64,000 bases of DNA from Adenanthera pavonina (Eukaryota; Streptophyta; Magnoliopsida; Fabales; Fabaceae): positions 30,538,001 through 30,602,000 of the forward strand of contig JAIVEN010000016.1 in assembly GCA_026686845.1 (NCBI GenBank), written 5' to 3'. The first letter of the stretch is position 1. Each line of letters opens with the position of its first letter. Under the pieces are notes generated by a model that saw only the letters and a list, made by a program, of their open reading frames with translations, searched no databases and was not told where the DNA came from. A program made the position numbers and the translations under genes. Positions 1-11,856 of this stretch are shown piece after piece.

Positions 1-1140
1 TGTTCATATAAAGTATATATAATATGATTTATCTTAATGCTTTTAATAAACTACTTCATATTGTCACTGCAAAGTATCATGGTGAAAAATGTCATCAGAA
101 ACATGCTAACAATTGAGCATAGAGAAGAAGAAATTAGTATCAAAAAATTGATCTCTATTTTCTGATATTACTAACTGTAAGGAAATTTTAGTTGACTTTA
201 CTAATTATATTGAATTTGTAGTATAAGAAAATTACATTTGCTTAATCATACTGTGTAATAAAGTATTATATATATGTGTATATATATATATATAATTATA
301 TATGTTATTTATAAACAATGGATGAATATTTAACTTATTAAAGTGTTAATTATCTATACTAGAGATTCCTGCTATCAATGAAAGTTCAAGTACAAATTTT
401 GTGGAGAAAGTTTTGATTGAGTCATCAAATCCTAGAAAGACTAAAAGCCTAATGATTAATTAGTTGAGTGTTTATTTTAGCATTTTGACTCACTAAATTT
501 TTTTTTTGCATGTTACAGCTTCAAGTCAATTCATTGGGAGCAATGGATGTACTCAAAGATCCACATCTAAAGATTAAAAAGTAAATCAATTATGATTGAA
601 GAAATTTGCAACCATTCAATTCCTAATGATGGTAAATTATCATTTGAGTACATTCTTTTTATATGATTTATGTAATGTAATATATAATTTGGTAGTTGTA
701 TTATTGTTTATTACTTGAAAAGAACTTCCAAGTAATATTAACTCCAGCCAAGTAACTCAAGTGGATACAGTTCACAGCCACAGTGATGCCAATGGTAATT
801 GATTTATTTGAATTATTAATTATATTGTCTTTTTCAACCAGTTTTGTACATTTTTTCATGAGATTTTCAATTAATGATAGTTGGAAATCTTTTATTATCT
901 TAGGCAAACATCCAGCATATATATCAACTCATAAAGAAGGTATAAACATGGATTATATGTTTTTATATATTATCTAAGACAAATTTATTTTATATTAAAT
1001 CTTTGAAGTGTTGGCAATTAAAGTAGTACAAGTGATGTGGTATAAAATATTAACAATAGGGTGATAAGGAAATTGTTATTGTGATTATTTTATATGTTAA
1101 ATTTAATATATGATACAATTTTTTTTTATTTCTTACTTTA

Positions 1141-1535
1141 GAGTATTACGACATTGGAGATCAAACATATATTTGTGAATTTTGCAAGGCAAAGTTTTGG
1201 TACAATGAAAGGTTGAAAAAAGAGTCATCTAGAAATTCCAAGTTGGCTTGTGTTGCATGCAAGGAAAAATTGAACTTCCAATAAGCAAGAAGATCCTTGA
1301 TATCCTTGATATGTTGTTAAATGGTGTAGGTCGTAAAAGCATGCATTCTCAAGATAATATCCGAATGTATAATATGATGTTTGCTTTTACATCAATGGGA
1401 GGTAAAGTTGACAAAGATGTCAACTACAGTCATGGTCCATATGTATATAGGATGTCAGGACAGAATATTCATATGATTGGGAGTACGTTGCCAATAGACG
1501 GATTACTAAAGTTTGCTCAATTATGGAACAAATAA
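1141..1535 (+). pseudogene. Helitron N-terminal (Helitron-like N) fragment
   Basis: The translation from 1141 reads a DIGDxTYxCxxCxAxFWYxER segment, which is the zinc-ribbon-like start of plant Helitron proteins. A one-base frameshift near 1245 moves the reading to the frame starting at 1248, which continues through GKIELP and a block ending GPYVYRMSGQNIHMIGSTLP, then FAQL. Family members continue with an acidic linker; here the frame stops at 1533 in a degraded stretch just before the LTR insertion at 1681. Not translatable as one protein. The family assignment is firm because each block occurs in the canonical order. Confidence 0.75.
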
Positions 1536-1675
1536 TGAAGTATCAAACAGGACAAATGCAATATGGTAATACTTTATAACATATAAATTACAATCTAATT
1601 CTCATTATCTTTTGTTTGATATAATTATAACATCATTTTTATTATTTCTTTGCTGTCAATACAGTGATGAAGGTC

Positions 1676-1680
1676 AATAT
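1676..1680. repeat. Target-site duplication AATAT (left copy)
   Basis: Matches 3343-3347 exactly and brackets the solo LTR. The Helitron coding sequence resumes on the far side. Confidence 0.9.
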
Positions 1681-3342
1681 TGTTAGTTAGGCTGGCTTCC
1701 CAAGAGGGAGGGTGAATTGGAAAAATTAAAAATTTTCTACAAGATATCAAAGAGGTGAAGAATGTAATATATGAAGGTAAAACAGAGTATAAATAAATAA
1801 CAGTGAAAGTAGCAGAAAAGAGAAGAAGACTCAGAAATTTATCCTAGTTCGGTCTCTCCACTTGACCTACGTCTAGTCTCCAAGTCACCACTTGAGATTT
1901 TTCACTATTCTGCAAAAATTCAGTGGGCTTCTTGCAAATGCCACAATACAACATTTGTGCTCTGTTTTCTAGAGCTCACTTATTCACTCTCTGCACTTTC
2001 CCAAAGTGCTTCCCAAATCCCTTGTAATATCTCCTCACAAGAAAATCTATCTTCCAGATGAAGATTAGATTGTTTACAAAGATTAAACTCTCTTAATCAG
2101 AGTAAATATGAAAGTTGAAGTGCTAATATTGAAGTGTGAGAGTATGAAACTTTGAGTAAATGATTTGGAAGAGTTTTAATATATGCAAAGTTAAAATCAT
2201 TTTCCACAACTTTAAATGATGTTATATTTATAGATTTAGGTCTCAGATATCTGTTAGAGATAAAATCTATCCATTGAAGAAGTTATCCAACGGTTACTCT
2301 GAAAAACTATCCATTAACCAACCGCATTTAATGCTTCTGACATACTGAAATTCAAATTTTGGTTAGTCAACAGACGAATTTCGCAATACCGAAGGTTAAC
2401 AGCTTCAACGTTGAAAGACCGAAATTCGTCTGTCATGAAGTGAAATTTGAATTTTGATATTTTGAAAATGATTCTAAGTAGTGACATACGAATTTTCAAG
2501 TGGAAAGTTTTTCTGTTAAGTGTGAACAGTGTTTTCACTTTGCTACAGTGCCTTCGAAATTCGAATTTTGTAACCCCAAAATTCGTCTGTCCGTAGCAGG
2601 CTCAAAAAGCACAGTAGTTCATTTACTTCAAAATTTGAATTTTCAAAGAGTGAAGTTTGTCTGTCAAAGAGACCTCTTTTCAGACTTACTTTAACATTCG
2701 AATTTATAGACACTGTCATTCGTATGTTAACATATCATTGTAACAGACTCACAACCTGAGCTTTTGAAATTCGAATTTTCATGTTCAAAGTTCGTCTATC
2801 AGTGAGCAATTTTGAAACTCAATATAATCTTGATTTCAAATGAACTTTGACATTATTTCAGACGGATTTCTTTAGTTTTCATAAGTTGTATTTTGTCTGA
2901 AATTCGAATTTTCAAAACCCAAAGTTCGTCTGTTGTCAAAAGCTTCTTTCAGATAATTATGAAAATTTAAATTTTGGAAAATCAAAATTCGACTGTCAGA
3001 GAAGTATCTCTTCAGACTTATTCAGTTTTAACTCCAAATTCAAATTTTCAAAGCCAAAATTTGAATTTCCAACATGACAGTTCAATATAAACCTTTCAAA
3101 CTTCGTCTGTTGGTGGGTGTTTTTTAAATATTCTATGATTTAACATAGAATCAAGGTTTTAAAATTTCTTTTCACCAAATCAAAGCCTTTTACTCAAATT
3201 AAAACAAGACTAAACATCCTACAACAAACTTTGCACAGATTTCTCCAGAATTTCTTCACTTGAACTCTTTAAGCACCTTTGATATCTTTATTCCAAGCTC
3301 TTGAGAGTTGATTTGGAATCATCAAAACTTCTTGATTCAACA
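1681..3342 (-). mobile_element. Solo LTR, Copia (Sirevirus-type), inserted in the Helitron
   Basis: It begins TGTTAG and ends CAACA on the plus strand, and both ends match the LTRs of the minus-strand Copia element at 51945-62652. It is flanked by a perfect 5-bp target duplication AATAT (1676-1680 and 3343-3347). No internal region follows, so this is a solo LTR left by LTR-LTR recombination. A TATA-like TATAAATA lies on the minus strand near 2224-2232. The body carries many copies of the CAGACGAA(T/C)TT and AATTCGAATT motifs typical of all LTRs of this family here. Length 1662 bp. Confidence 0.93.
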
Positions 3343-3362
3343 AATATTATAATGAAATTGTT

Positions 3363-5560
3363 CAAACTTTGAAAGATTTGCTTGATGATTGTAGTATTCT
3401 TGTGAAAACATTTCGAGCAGCTAGGGATATGATAGGAGCAAGAGAAGGTGAAGTTATAAAGATTAGATTATTGCACAAATGTGGAACTGATGAAAGGAGA
3501 TATAATCTACCAATTGCTACAAATGAGATTGCAACTTTAATAGTTGGGGATATTGGCTCTGATGAACTTAACAAAGATATCATTGTTCAATATAAGTCAA
3601 GTTTGCTGGAGAGAATATTAGAGACTCATCCACTTTTTTCTTCCTATGCAATATCCTTTGTTATATCTATATTGTGAGAATGATTATAGGAAAGACATTC
3701 TACATAGTAATAACACTCCTCATGGGAAATGAAACAAATTAACTATGAGGGAGTACTTTGCATATAAAATGCAAGACAGAGGGTCTACAATAGTTAAGTC
3801 AGGGAAACTGTTTTAGCAGTTTTTAGTTGATGGTTATATGATGATTAAGTTACCAGATTGTCATTCATAAGAAACAATTAAAAGAAGTTAAAGGCAAAGT
3901 TGTATAAAGGACTTGCAGATTCAGTCGTGAGAGGAGAGACTATGTCATCATCAATTGGAAAAAGGATCATTCTTCCTTCATCATTTACTGGTGGTGTAAG
4001 GCACATAGTTCAAAACTATTAGGATGCAATGGCTATATGTAAATGGGCATGCTATTCAGATTTATTCATAACATTCACCTATAACCCAAAGTAGCCTGAG
4101 ATTACTAGAGATTTGCAATATAAGAATGCATGTGTTGAAGATCGTCATGATATTATATTAAAGGTTTTTAAAGTCAAGGCTGATATGATGATAAAGGATA
4201 TGCGAAAGAATCATATATTTGGGGATGTTAGAGCTAATAATTTTATTTACAATATTTCCTAATTCATTGATTATAACAATTTGATAATTGAGTTATTATT
4301 TTATTAGTATTATATAATGATATATTTTAAATTTTTCTTGTAGTTATATATGCAATAGAAATCCAAAAGCATGGACTACCTCATGCTCACATTTTGTTAT
4401 TTCTATCAATCAAAGACAAATTTCCTACTCCTACAAACATAGATAAAGTTATATTTGCTGAAATTCCTGATCCAAATCAAAATCTCTGATTGTATGAAGT
4501 AGTAAGTTCTTTAATGATGCATGGACCTTGTGGCTCTATGAATCCTAACTCTCCTTGCATGAAGAATGGTAAATGTTCTAAATACTATCCGATGCCATTT
4601 AATTCACATACTGAAATTGAGGAGAATGGTTATCCACGGTATAGGAGATTAGATAATGATAGAACCATAATTACAAAGGATGGCTTTGAATTGGATAATA
4701 GATTTGTGGTGCCCTATAACCCTTTCTTATTACTTAAGTATAATGCTCATATCAATGTTTAGAGACCTAAGTAGGCTGAACCTATAAAGTACTTATTTAA
4801 GTACGTTAATAAAGGACATGATAGGGTTACTGCTTTGTTCTACAGTGATTCAGCTGATTGTGACAATAATAGGGAACATGAAGAAATTAAGATGTATTAT
4901 GATTGTTGTTATATATCTCCTTGTGAAGCTATGTGGAGAATATTTGGCTTTGATATTCAATTTAGAGAACTATCTATTGAGAGGCTATCATATCATCTGC
5001 TAATCAACATGGTGTTATATTTGATGATGATGAACCTTTAGATTTTGTCCTTATCATAATTCTGAAAAGGTGACAATGTTAAAGTATGGTTTAAAGCTAA
5101 TAGAGATTATGTTCATGCTAGAGAGTTATATTATTATGAATTCCCAACTAAATTTGTTTTCAAGAAGGATCTTCAGGAATGATAGCCTAGGAAAAGAGGT
5201 TTCTCCATTGGTAGATTATACTTTACTCTCCCTGGTAATGGTGAATTATACTACTTGTAGACTCTGTTGATTGCTATTAAAGGTTGTCAAACTTATGAGG
5301 ATATTAGAATAGTTGATGGTGTAATATATCCATCTTTTAGAGATGCTTTCTATGTACATGGTTTGCTAGATGATGATAAAGAGTACATTGATGGTATTAT
5401 AGAAGCTAGTAATTGGGCTACAGGAAATTTCTTGAGGAGATTATTTTGCACTTTGTTATTGAGCAATTTTGTATCTAGATCTAAAATCGTGTGGCAAAAT
5501 ACATGAAAATATCTTTCAGATGATATCCTTTACAATCAACAAAGGATTATAGGGCATGAA
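3363..5560 (+). pseudogene. Helitron Rep (HUH nuclease) domain, broken
   Basis: Read across frames, this holds the Rep nuclease of a Helitron, which nicks and rejoins one strand during rolling-circle transposition. Landmarks in order: LLHKCGTDERRYNLP near 3470; GKRIILPSSFTGG near 3958; the FITFTYNPK motif near 4060; the HUH motif PHAHIL at about 4379-4396; HGPCG and SPCM at 4519-4560; and the two-tyrosine motif KYLFKYVNKG at about 4787-4816. SFHL/DDEP-type and LLLSN blocks follow to about 5560. Catalytic motifs survive, but there are in-frame stops (for example at 4021, 4093 and 4760), several frameshifts and an intron-like gap at 4230-4343. The protein is dead; the family call is certain. 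Confidence 0.88.
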
Positions 5561-5691
5561 GGCATACATCAGTATTAACTATTATGTCCTACTTTTGTAA
5601 ATTTAATGATAAAAATTTTCATATTAATAATTAGTCATGTATGTGAAATTATTAAATATTGAGTAGTGACTTCTTATTTTGTATTTCTAGG

Positions 5692-6596
5692 TTTAGAATT
5701 GACAAAATCTTAGATTCAAAATCTCACTTTGATTGAAATAGAGAACATACTTCAGTGCAGTGGGAGAAGCCTTGCTGACTATGATCATATGCCTTATATT
5801 GATTTTATGAGCGTAGATCCAGGGGTATATAAGCTAATTATTGCAGAGCAGAATTATGACAAGGACACTTTGGCCTCTCAACTTAATGTGTATCTAGAAT
5901 CACTAACTACAGAACATATGAGAATTTATGATCAAGTTTATGCAGCAGTTGAATCTGCCAAAGGTGGAGTGTTCTTTGTATATGGTTATGGAGGTACAAG
6001 GAAGACATATGTTTGGAATACTCTTTCAACATCATTGAGATCTAAAGGTAAAATTGTTTTAAATGTTGCTTCAAGTGGTATTACAGATCTTCTTCTTCCA
6101 GGAGGAAGAACTACACATTCTCAATTTTGTATTCCACTGGCTGTTAATGAAGATACTGTGTGCTCCAATCATATTGTTAAGGAATATTGATAAATCACTT
6201 GGCTTGTGTAATGGTACGATTTTGATTGTGTTGAATACTAGTAAGCATGTCATCCAAGCTACAGTTATGTCAGGAACCAATGAAGATTTGTATACCTCGA
6301 ATTGTTATGTGACCATCTGATTCAAGATTGCCATTCACATTTTGTAGAAGACAGTTTCCCATCATGTTATCTTTTGCAATGACTATTAATAAGAGTCAAG
6401 GTTAGAGCTTATGCAATGTTGGGTTATATTTTACAAAGTATGTCTTTACACATGATCAACTATATGTTGCTGTGTCTCATGTACGAAACAAAGAAGGATT
6501 GAAAGTTTTGATTCTTCACCAGAATGACAACTCAAGTGCCATAATAAGAAATGTGGTATATAAAGAAGTTTTTAATAACATACATTCATGTTAGGT
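5692..6596 (+). pseudogene. Helitron helicase (PIF1/RecD-like), internally deleted
   Basis: An open stretch from 5729 to 6187 carries the N-terminal part of the SF1 helicase that unwinds donor DNA. The Walker A region reads GYGGTRKT, where family members have GxGGTGKT, so a key glycine is arginine although the lysine remains. After NEDTVCS near 6160 the sequence jumps to the C-terminal RNIDKSLGLCNGT block, so several hundred codons including Walker B and following motifs are missing. The terminal AMTINKSQG and YVAVS motifs follow near 6377-6480, with one frameshift and a TAG replacing the glutamine after KSQG. Non-functional. Confidence 0.85.
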
Positions 6597-6754
6597 ATGA
6601 TGTTAATATTATTATTCAATATTTACCATTTTTTAGATGTTGAATTATAGTGTTGTTGTTTATATTTTATAATTTCCTCTATCTATAAATTATTGTATTA
6701 TGATGTTCAAATTTTGATTTGAAAAAATTTATTTTTTTGACGAAAATCATACAT

Positions 6755-6774
6755 TGCACATGTGCATAACTAGT
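6755..6774 (+). other. Helitron 3' terminus: hairpin plus CTAG|T
   Basis: The perfect palindrome TGCACATGTGCA (6755-6766) is followed four bases later by CTAG (6770-6773) and a host T, the standard plant Helitron 3' end, which acts as the transposition stop signal. Confidence 0.8.
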
Positions 6775-6829
6775 TTTTCATATGTAATAGGTGGAATAGG
6801 GAAGAAAACAAAATTATATATTAAAAAAA

Positions 6830-7245
6830 AGAGTTTTGAAAGCACTTTTAAAAGAAAGCATACCCAATGACTAGGGTTTGAGTACACTTTAAAGGAAGTG
6901 TACCCCAAGGCCCCATCATTGGTATGCTTATAATTAGGAGAGCACCCAATGACTAGGCTTTGGGTACACTCATTAAAGAAAGCATATCCCAAGGCCCTAA
7001 CCTTGGTACACTTGTAATTGGCAAAATATCAAAGAGTATCCTTTGGGTACGCTTTTTACTACAAAGTGTACCAAAATATGTCTAGTGAGATGCCAAAAGC
7101 ATCTTTTTCTTAGCTAAAGACTAATCTTTGGGTGTGCTTTTTGAAGCATACGCAAAGGCTTTTGGATCGATCACATACAATATGCTTCAAAAGCGTATTT
7201 AAAGGCAAAAAATAAGCATACCTAAAGGCAATTTCTATAGTATTG
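6830..7245. mobile_element. Degraded DNA transposon with subterminal repeats (CACTA-like?)
   Basis: Reiterated short motifs in both orientations around TTGGGTACRCTT and its complement (for example 6862, 6893, 6949, 6978, 7044, 7130) resemble CACTA subterminal repeats. The right edge, read in reverse, begins CAATACTATAGAAATTGCC, which could be a decayed CACTACTATAGAAA terminus. No left terminus or target duplication is visible. Confidence 0.4.
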
Positions 7246-7690
7246 TAATTTTCATCTCTAACGGTTGGATTGAGCTAAAATCTCTATTGCACCAATACTT
7301 AATAAAGAAAGACATACTCATATCCAATATATATTAAATACAATATTTGTATCGTACTTCATGATACGTATCATCAACATATCCTTAATTTTCTTCTTCA
7401 TAAAGTTTTAAAGCAACTTAAATCTTATAGGAAAACTCACTTTTTGGTTTCTTAATTTAGATATCTTTATATTACTTTTAAAACACTTGTTTAAAACTTT
7501 GATGTTTTAATTTATTATCTTTGATACATTGATTTGTTAACTATATATATATGTAAATTTTATATGTATATCTCTCATACCCATATTCTAAAATTTTAAA
7601 ATTTGTCGTGTTCAATGTATCATATCGTGTCGTACCCTATACCCACACTCGTGTTTATGCATCATAGGCTCAAATCTTTATGTAAGATCA
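7246..7690. other. Gene-free AT-rich stretch
   Basis: No gene, clear repeat or terminus recognised. Confidence 0.4.
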
Positions 7691-8215
7691 TATTTAAGTT
7701 GGTTGGTAAGAACATTAATTGTTATTGAGCTAAAACTCTATTGAATTATTAAGCCCTGCCAACCACTCTTAGAGAGAGAGTGTGCTTCATTGTTTTCTAT
7801 TCAATCTTTACCAAGAGATTATTACCTGTAATCATATTTCTACATCTAGGTGGAAATCTTAGTATGGAAAAATATTAAGGAGTTGTTGTATACATACTTT
7901 GTAAGGGTGTAAAAGAGGATATCTAGCTTAAGTAAGAAGCTTGGTGTTGTAATGAGATGTAATAAGAATCCGGTTAAATCTTGCTAAAATTAGTGAAGAA
8001 ATTTTAAGTTATGACTTGAAAACTGGACATAAGTCAAATGGAGTAGATGAACCAGGATAAATCTGAGAGTTTGATTCTCTTTCCCTACTCTCTTTACTTT
8101 AAAGCCCTTGCTTTGTTTTTGTGTTCTTGCACTGTTATATTGCTTCTTGCTTTTTGTAGAAAATTTCAAAAGCCCAATTCACTCCATCACTCTCTCTTGG
8201 GCATTCAAGTTAGAT
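7690..8215 (+). mobile_element. LTR fragment of a related Copia family
   Basis: The region around 8020-8090 (ACTGGACATAAGTCAAAT, then CCAGGATAAATCTGAGAG) parallels the end of the LTR at 31533-33196 (near 32995-33050), and CCCAATTCACTCCATC near 8175 parallels that LTR's terminal CCCAATTCACCCCCTC. This looks like the 3' part of a plus-oriented LTR. Neither boundary nor a target duplication can be fixed. Confidence 0.5.
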
Positions 8216-8832
8216 TATAAGGATGCCCATCAAGCAAGCTTTGGATGGTCTCAGGGAGATTACATTAAGGGTGGATCTTGAATAGTATGTCCGCTTCAAG
8301 GGAGGATAAGCACAAAATTGGCCAAACAATTTGCACTTCTACTTGCCTCTCTTTAATTGTGGCAAAGTGAAACTTGCCAATCTTTTGTTTGCATCTTTTA
8401 ACCATTTGTGAAAACTAATATATGGCTTTAAGCCCTCAATCAAAGAGTAGTTTTCGTGCATGAATAAGAAAACATTTAAATTGTATAGTTGCCAATGCTA
8501 GGTGATCTTAACTCAGTCTGTGGTCAAAAAGGCCTGAACAAATCCAGTCAAATAATTGGCCAAAAAAGTCTATGTCAAACCAAGTCTAATCCTTCTGTCG
8601 AATTACACATACCAGAAATTTCAAAGGCAAGAAAACATATAGGAAAAACTTTTTTTTTCCCACAGGGAAAAAAAAAGTGGTGAAAAAATATGAATCAAAT
8701 GGCTTGAATTGGAGCCACATTGACCAAAAAAACATGATTTGAAACAACATCTCCTAAATAGAGGATCACATCAAACCCCAGATTTCTCCCTCTTGCTAGA
8801 TTCTCATAACCTTCTTCCCTTTCACTTCTTTC
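8216..8832. other. Downstream flank of the RIC gene, nothing recognised
   Basis: Probably contains the 3' UTR of the minus-strand gene ending at 8833. No coding match and no repeat that I can place; an AATAAA-like poly(A) signal is not convincing. Confidence 0.35.
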
Positions 8833-11800
8833 TTAAACAAGACTCTCACACCGCTTTGCCCCATTCCTAGATTCCAAATCCGTAAGAGAGATATCTGTCA
8901 TCGAATGCCCTTTTGATCTCCTGGATGACTTCACCGACCCATCTCCATTTGCCGTCTTCGACTTCCTCCGACGATGTTGTTTGGATGCCGTCGCCGCCCC
9001 TGCTTCCAACGTCTCTTCTGACGATGACCCACCCACTTGAATTGAGCTTCGATGTCGCCTAGTGTGTCGGGTTGAACCACGGGTCGAAGAATCCGATGGG
9101 GGTTCCGTATTGGTGTGTCGATGACGCCGGGTATGTTTCAGATCATCGAATCCCTTTCGGGTCGGGGAATCCAAATTGCTGTCTTTGGATGGTCTAGACC
9201 TTGGAATCTCTTTGATACTACGGCTGGCCTGACCCTTTGTGTCATTACCTGCACAGAAGTAGGTCATGAATTTTATTTTAATTAGTTATAATTACTTCTT
9301 TGAAATTTGGATTTTATATATATTTTTAAATTTATACAAACTTTAGGTATTTTATATTTAATTTAATTTAATTTCAATTTTTTTATCAATTCTATTTTCT
9401 AAAGGTTAAGTAAATCATTTGGGCTAGATTTTTTTTTTCGAAAAACATAAAATTGTAATGGTGCAAACTATAAAAGAAATATAATTTTCAGAAAAAATAA
9501 AAGACAATTCTGTAAAGTGTTCAAAGTTTCAAAATATACTTAAATTTTAAAGAAATAAAATAGAATTCATTTTGAATATTTATCTTCTGCTCATTTTTTG
9601 TAACCATTTTCTTAAAGCATTAAGTAAACACTTCGCACAATTCATTTACAATAATTAAAAAACTGGTAGATATATTACCAAAAAAAAAAGTAATGGTAAA
9701 TATATTTTAATCATAATATTATGAAATGCATTTGAATTTTAGTTTTGTAGAAAAGGATTTTTTTTTTCAAAAGAAATATACAATTCAAATTTCCTTATTT
9801 CATCAAGAAATTCTATTTATCTAAATGTTTATAAGAAAATTATATTCAGACCTTGCTGCGTCTCAGTGGGGTTTACTGCCGGTGCTGGGGCTACCAAGAG
9901 TTCTGGGGCTTCTCTGGCTGCGGGTGCACTATTTAATGTTGCCATCTGCAAAAATTTCAAAATTTTATGTTTATATGGTTTCTTTATAGGAAAAGTTGGG
10001 AATAAAGACAAAAAAGTTAAAATATTTGATTTTTGATACCACAATTTATATTTTTGGATCAAACTTGAATTTTTTTAAATGAAAATAAAAAATTTCCAAC
10101 TGAGATTCGAATTTTTTTTCAACAATCGAAATTAGAATTTTCTCAAGTAAGAATTAAAAATTTCCGACTAAAACTCAAATTTTTTTAAAAAGAAAATGAA
10201 TTGTGGTGCTAAAAACCAGATATTTTTTTTTTTTATACCAAAACCCAATTTTCCCTTGTTTATACACAGAAACTAATAATTACTTGCACAATATTAATCT
10301 TTTATGATTTTTTTATATCAAAAGGAAAAGAATTTTGACTCCAAAATCATATGATACATATATACAAAGTATCCCACTAGTATCCCACTACATACTGGAG
10401 AGTACTACCTCTGCCGTATATACGTTCATTTTAACTATTTCATATAAACCTAAAAAAATTATTAAAATCAATTAATAACATTGAATTTTTGAAAAATTAT
10501 TTTTATTTTTCAAAATTACCCTTACTTAAACTCATTAAATTCTAACATATCTTAATTATTCTCTCTTTCTCTTAATCCCTCTCCAACTATCTATTTTTGT
10601 TTTTCCCTCTCTCATAATTATAATTATAAAGGACAAATTTAAAAATAATTTTTTAATGTTTCATTTTGTTCTCTAAAATGCCTTAAATATAGGACAGGGA
10701 CGTTGCATAAATGACTACATGTCAGTTCATCTCTCCCCCTTTAAAATATTTGCTTTGACATGACTAAGTTGAAATGAGACACTTAAATTTTAATCGTCAA
10801 AACCTTGAAGAAAATTTTAATTAATTAATTATTAATAGTCTTAAGTTATTATTTTACAATATAAAAAGGTAAAAGCAAGGAGAAGGGAGAAAAAAGACAG
10901 AACATCACCCAGGTTGGTGTATTTGCTGAAGGGCCATCCATCCCAATATGGGCAACATGCTTTACATCTGTTGGGAACCCAATCTGAATTTCATCTTCTT
11001 CTTGTTTCTCATCTGCCATTATTTTACAATATTTCCCATCACAGAGCTATAATAAAATAAAATCAATAATAACTCTACAATGTTGTTCTATTTTATTTAT
11101 TCTGTAATTATATTTTGATTTCAAAAGCTATAAAAATATACATTATTAGTATTACTATTTTTAAAATATTTGGACTATTTAGATTGAATGGTCTAGATGT
11201 TATCTTTTTTGTTTTTATTTTTGCATTTTCAATCAGTTTTTAATTTTTAGTTAGAACACTATTTCCGTCATGTGTGTTACTTACTTTAATTAAATATAAA
11301 AAATATTGAAACCTCATTAAAGAATACCTCTTCATATCAAAATCTGAACAATTTATATTTATTGGAAAAATAGTAACACCAACATATTTGTCGCTATTTT
11401 CAAACAATGTTTTTTTTTTTATTTTGGTGAATACAGAGGGGTCATGATGACTACTTGGTATCAAATTCAAGTTGGTGAATACAGAGGGGTCATGATGACT
11501 ACTTGGTATCAAATTCAAGAGTAAGAGGGGCTGTTTTAATTATAAAAAAAAAAAAGGAGAGGCTATTTACTAGTGAAGGACTAAAGTTGGGAAATATTGC
11601 ACTAACACTTTTAAAGTAAGGTATCAAATTCAAGTCTTGTGGATAAATAAATCACTATATGACTTAATGTCCATATTTGGGCATGACATACTCTGAAAAC
11701 TAAATATTTAAACCACCATTGAAAATTTTTAATTGGAATAAAAAAGCAAAGATTTAGGGAAAAGAATTTGGTGTGGGAAAGAATATTGGTCTTACCAAAT

Positions 11801-11856
11801 ATGTTGGATATGTTATTTCTGAGTCCTTTAAAGAGGCCTTTCACCTTTGTTGCCAT
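8833..11856 (-). CDS. RIC protein: ROP-interactive CRIB-motif effector, 4 coding exons
   Basis: Proposed exons, 5' to 3' on the minus strand: 11856-11796, 11012-10909, 9945-9852, 9248-8833; total 675 nt, 224 residues. All junctions are GT/AG and phases match (1, 0, 1). Exon 1 reads MATKVKGLFKGLRNNISNIF, the usual basic KGLxKGL start of small RICs. Exon 2 carries the CRIB motif IQIGFPTDVKHVAHIG, which binds active ROP/RAC GTPases. Exon 3 is Ala/Pro-rich; exon 4 is a basic Ser/Arg tail with HTRRHR and HRRRKS. RIC proteins link ROP signalling to cytoskeleton and polar growth at the cell cortex (family knowledge). The residue after HIG is Met where most RICs have Trp. A CT-rich 5' UTR exon may end at 12287 before GTACAG. 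No stops or shifts, so probably functional. Confidence 0.85.
10405..10702. mobile_element. Stowaway-like MITE in RIC intron 2
   Basis: It starts TACTACCTCTGCCG and ends near AGGACAGGGACG, a decayed version of the TACTCCCTCYGTCC inverted ends of Stowaway/Tc1-mariner MITEs. It lies between exons 2 and 3. About 300 bp, no coding. Confidence 0.5.
11424..11519. repeat. Perfect 48-bp tandem duplication in RIC intron 1
   Basis: Two adjacent identical 48-bp copies (11424-11471 and 11472-11519), each starting TTGGTGAATACAGAGG and ending AAATTCAAG. They are identical, so the duplication is recent. A third partial match, GGTATCAAATTCAAG, occurs at about 11621-11635. Confidence 0.9.

Larger units (their letters stand above)
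1..6774 (+). mobile_element. Helitron, autonomous type, decayed (5' end not seen)
   Basis: A rolling-circle transposon remnant. The sequence shows degenerate Rep and helicase coding blocks in the right order on the plus strand, then a short palindrome and CTAG followed by T, the classic Helitron 3' end. The 5' TC terminus is either upstream of the window or not recognisable; bases 1-1140 hold no clear exon apart from a short serine-rich stretch near 520-590. A solo Copia LTR at 1681-3342 interrupts it. Helitrons make no target duplication, so the 3' end rests on hairpin plus CTAG only. Intron-like gaps lie at about 1570-1665 and 4230-4343. Confidence 0.85.

Noticed and set aside
11240..11518. 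92-codon ORF containing a repeated LIPSSHHDPSVFT segment
   Set aside because: The repeat is the 48-bp DNA duplication in a RIC intron. The frame is accidental.
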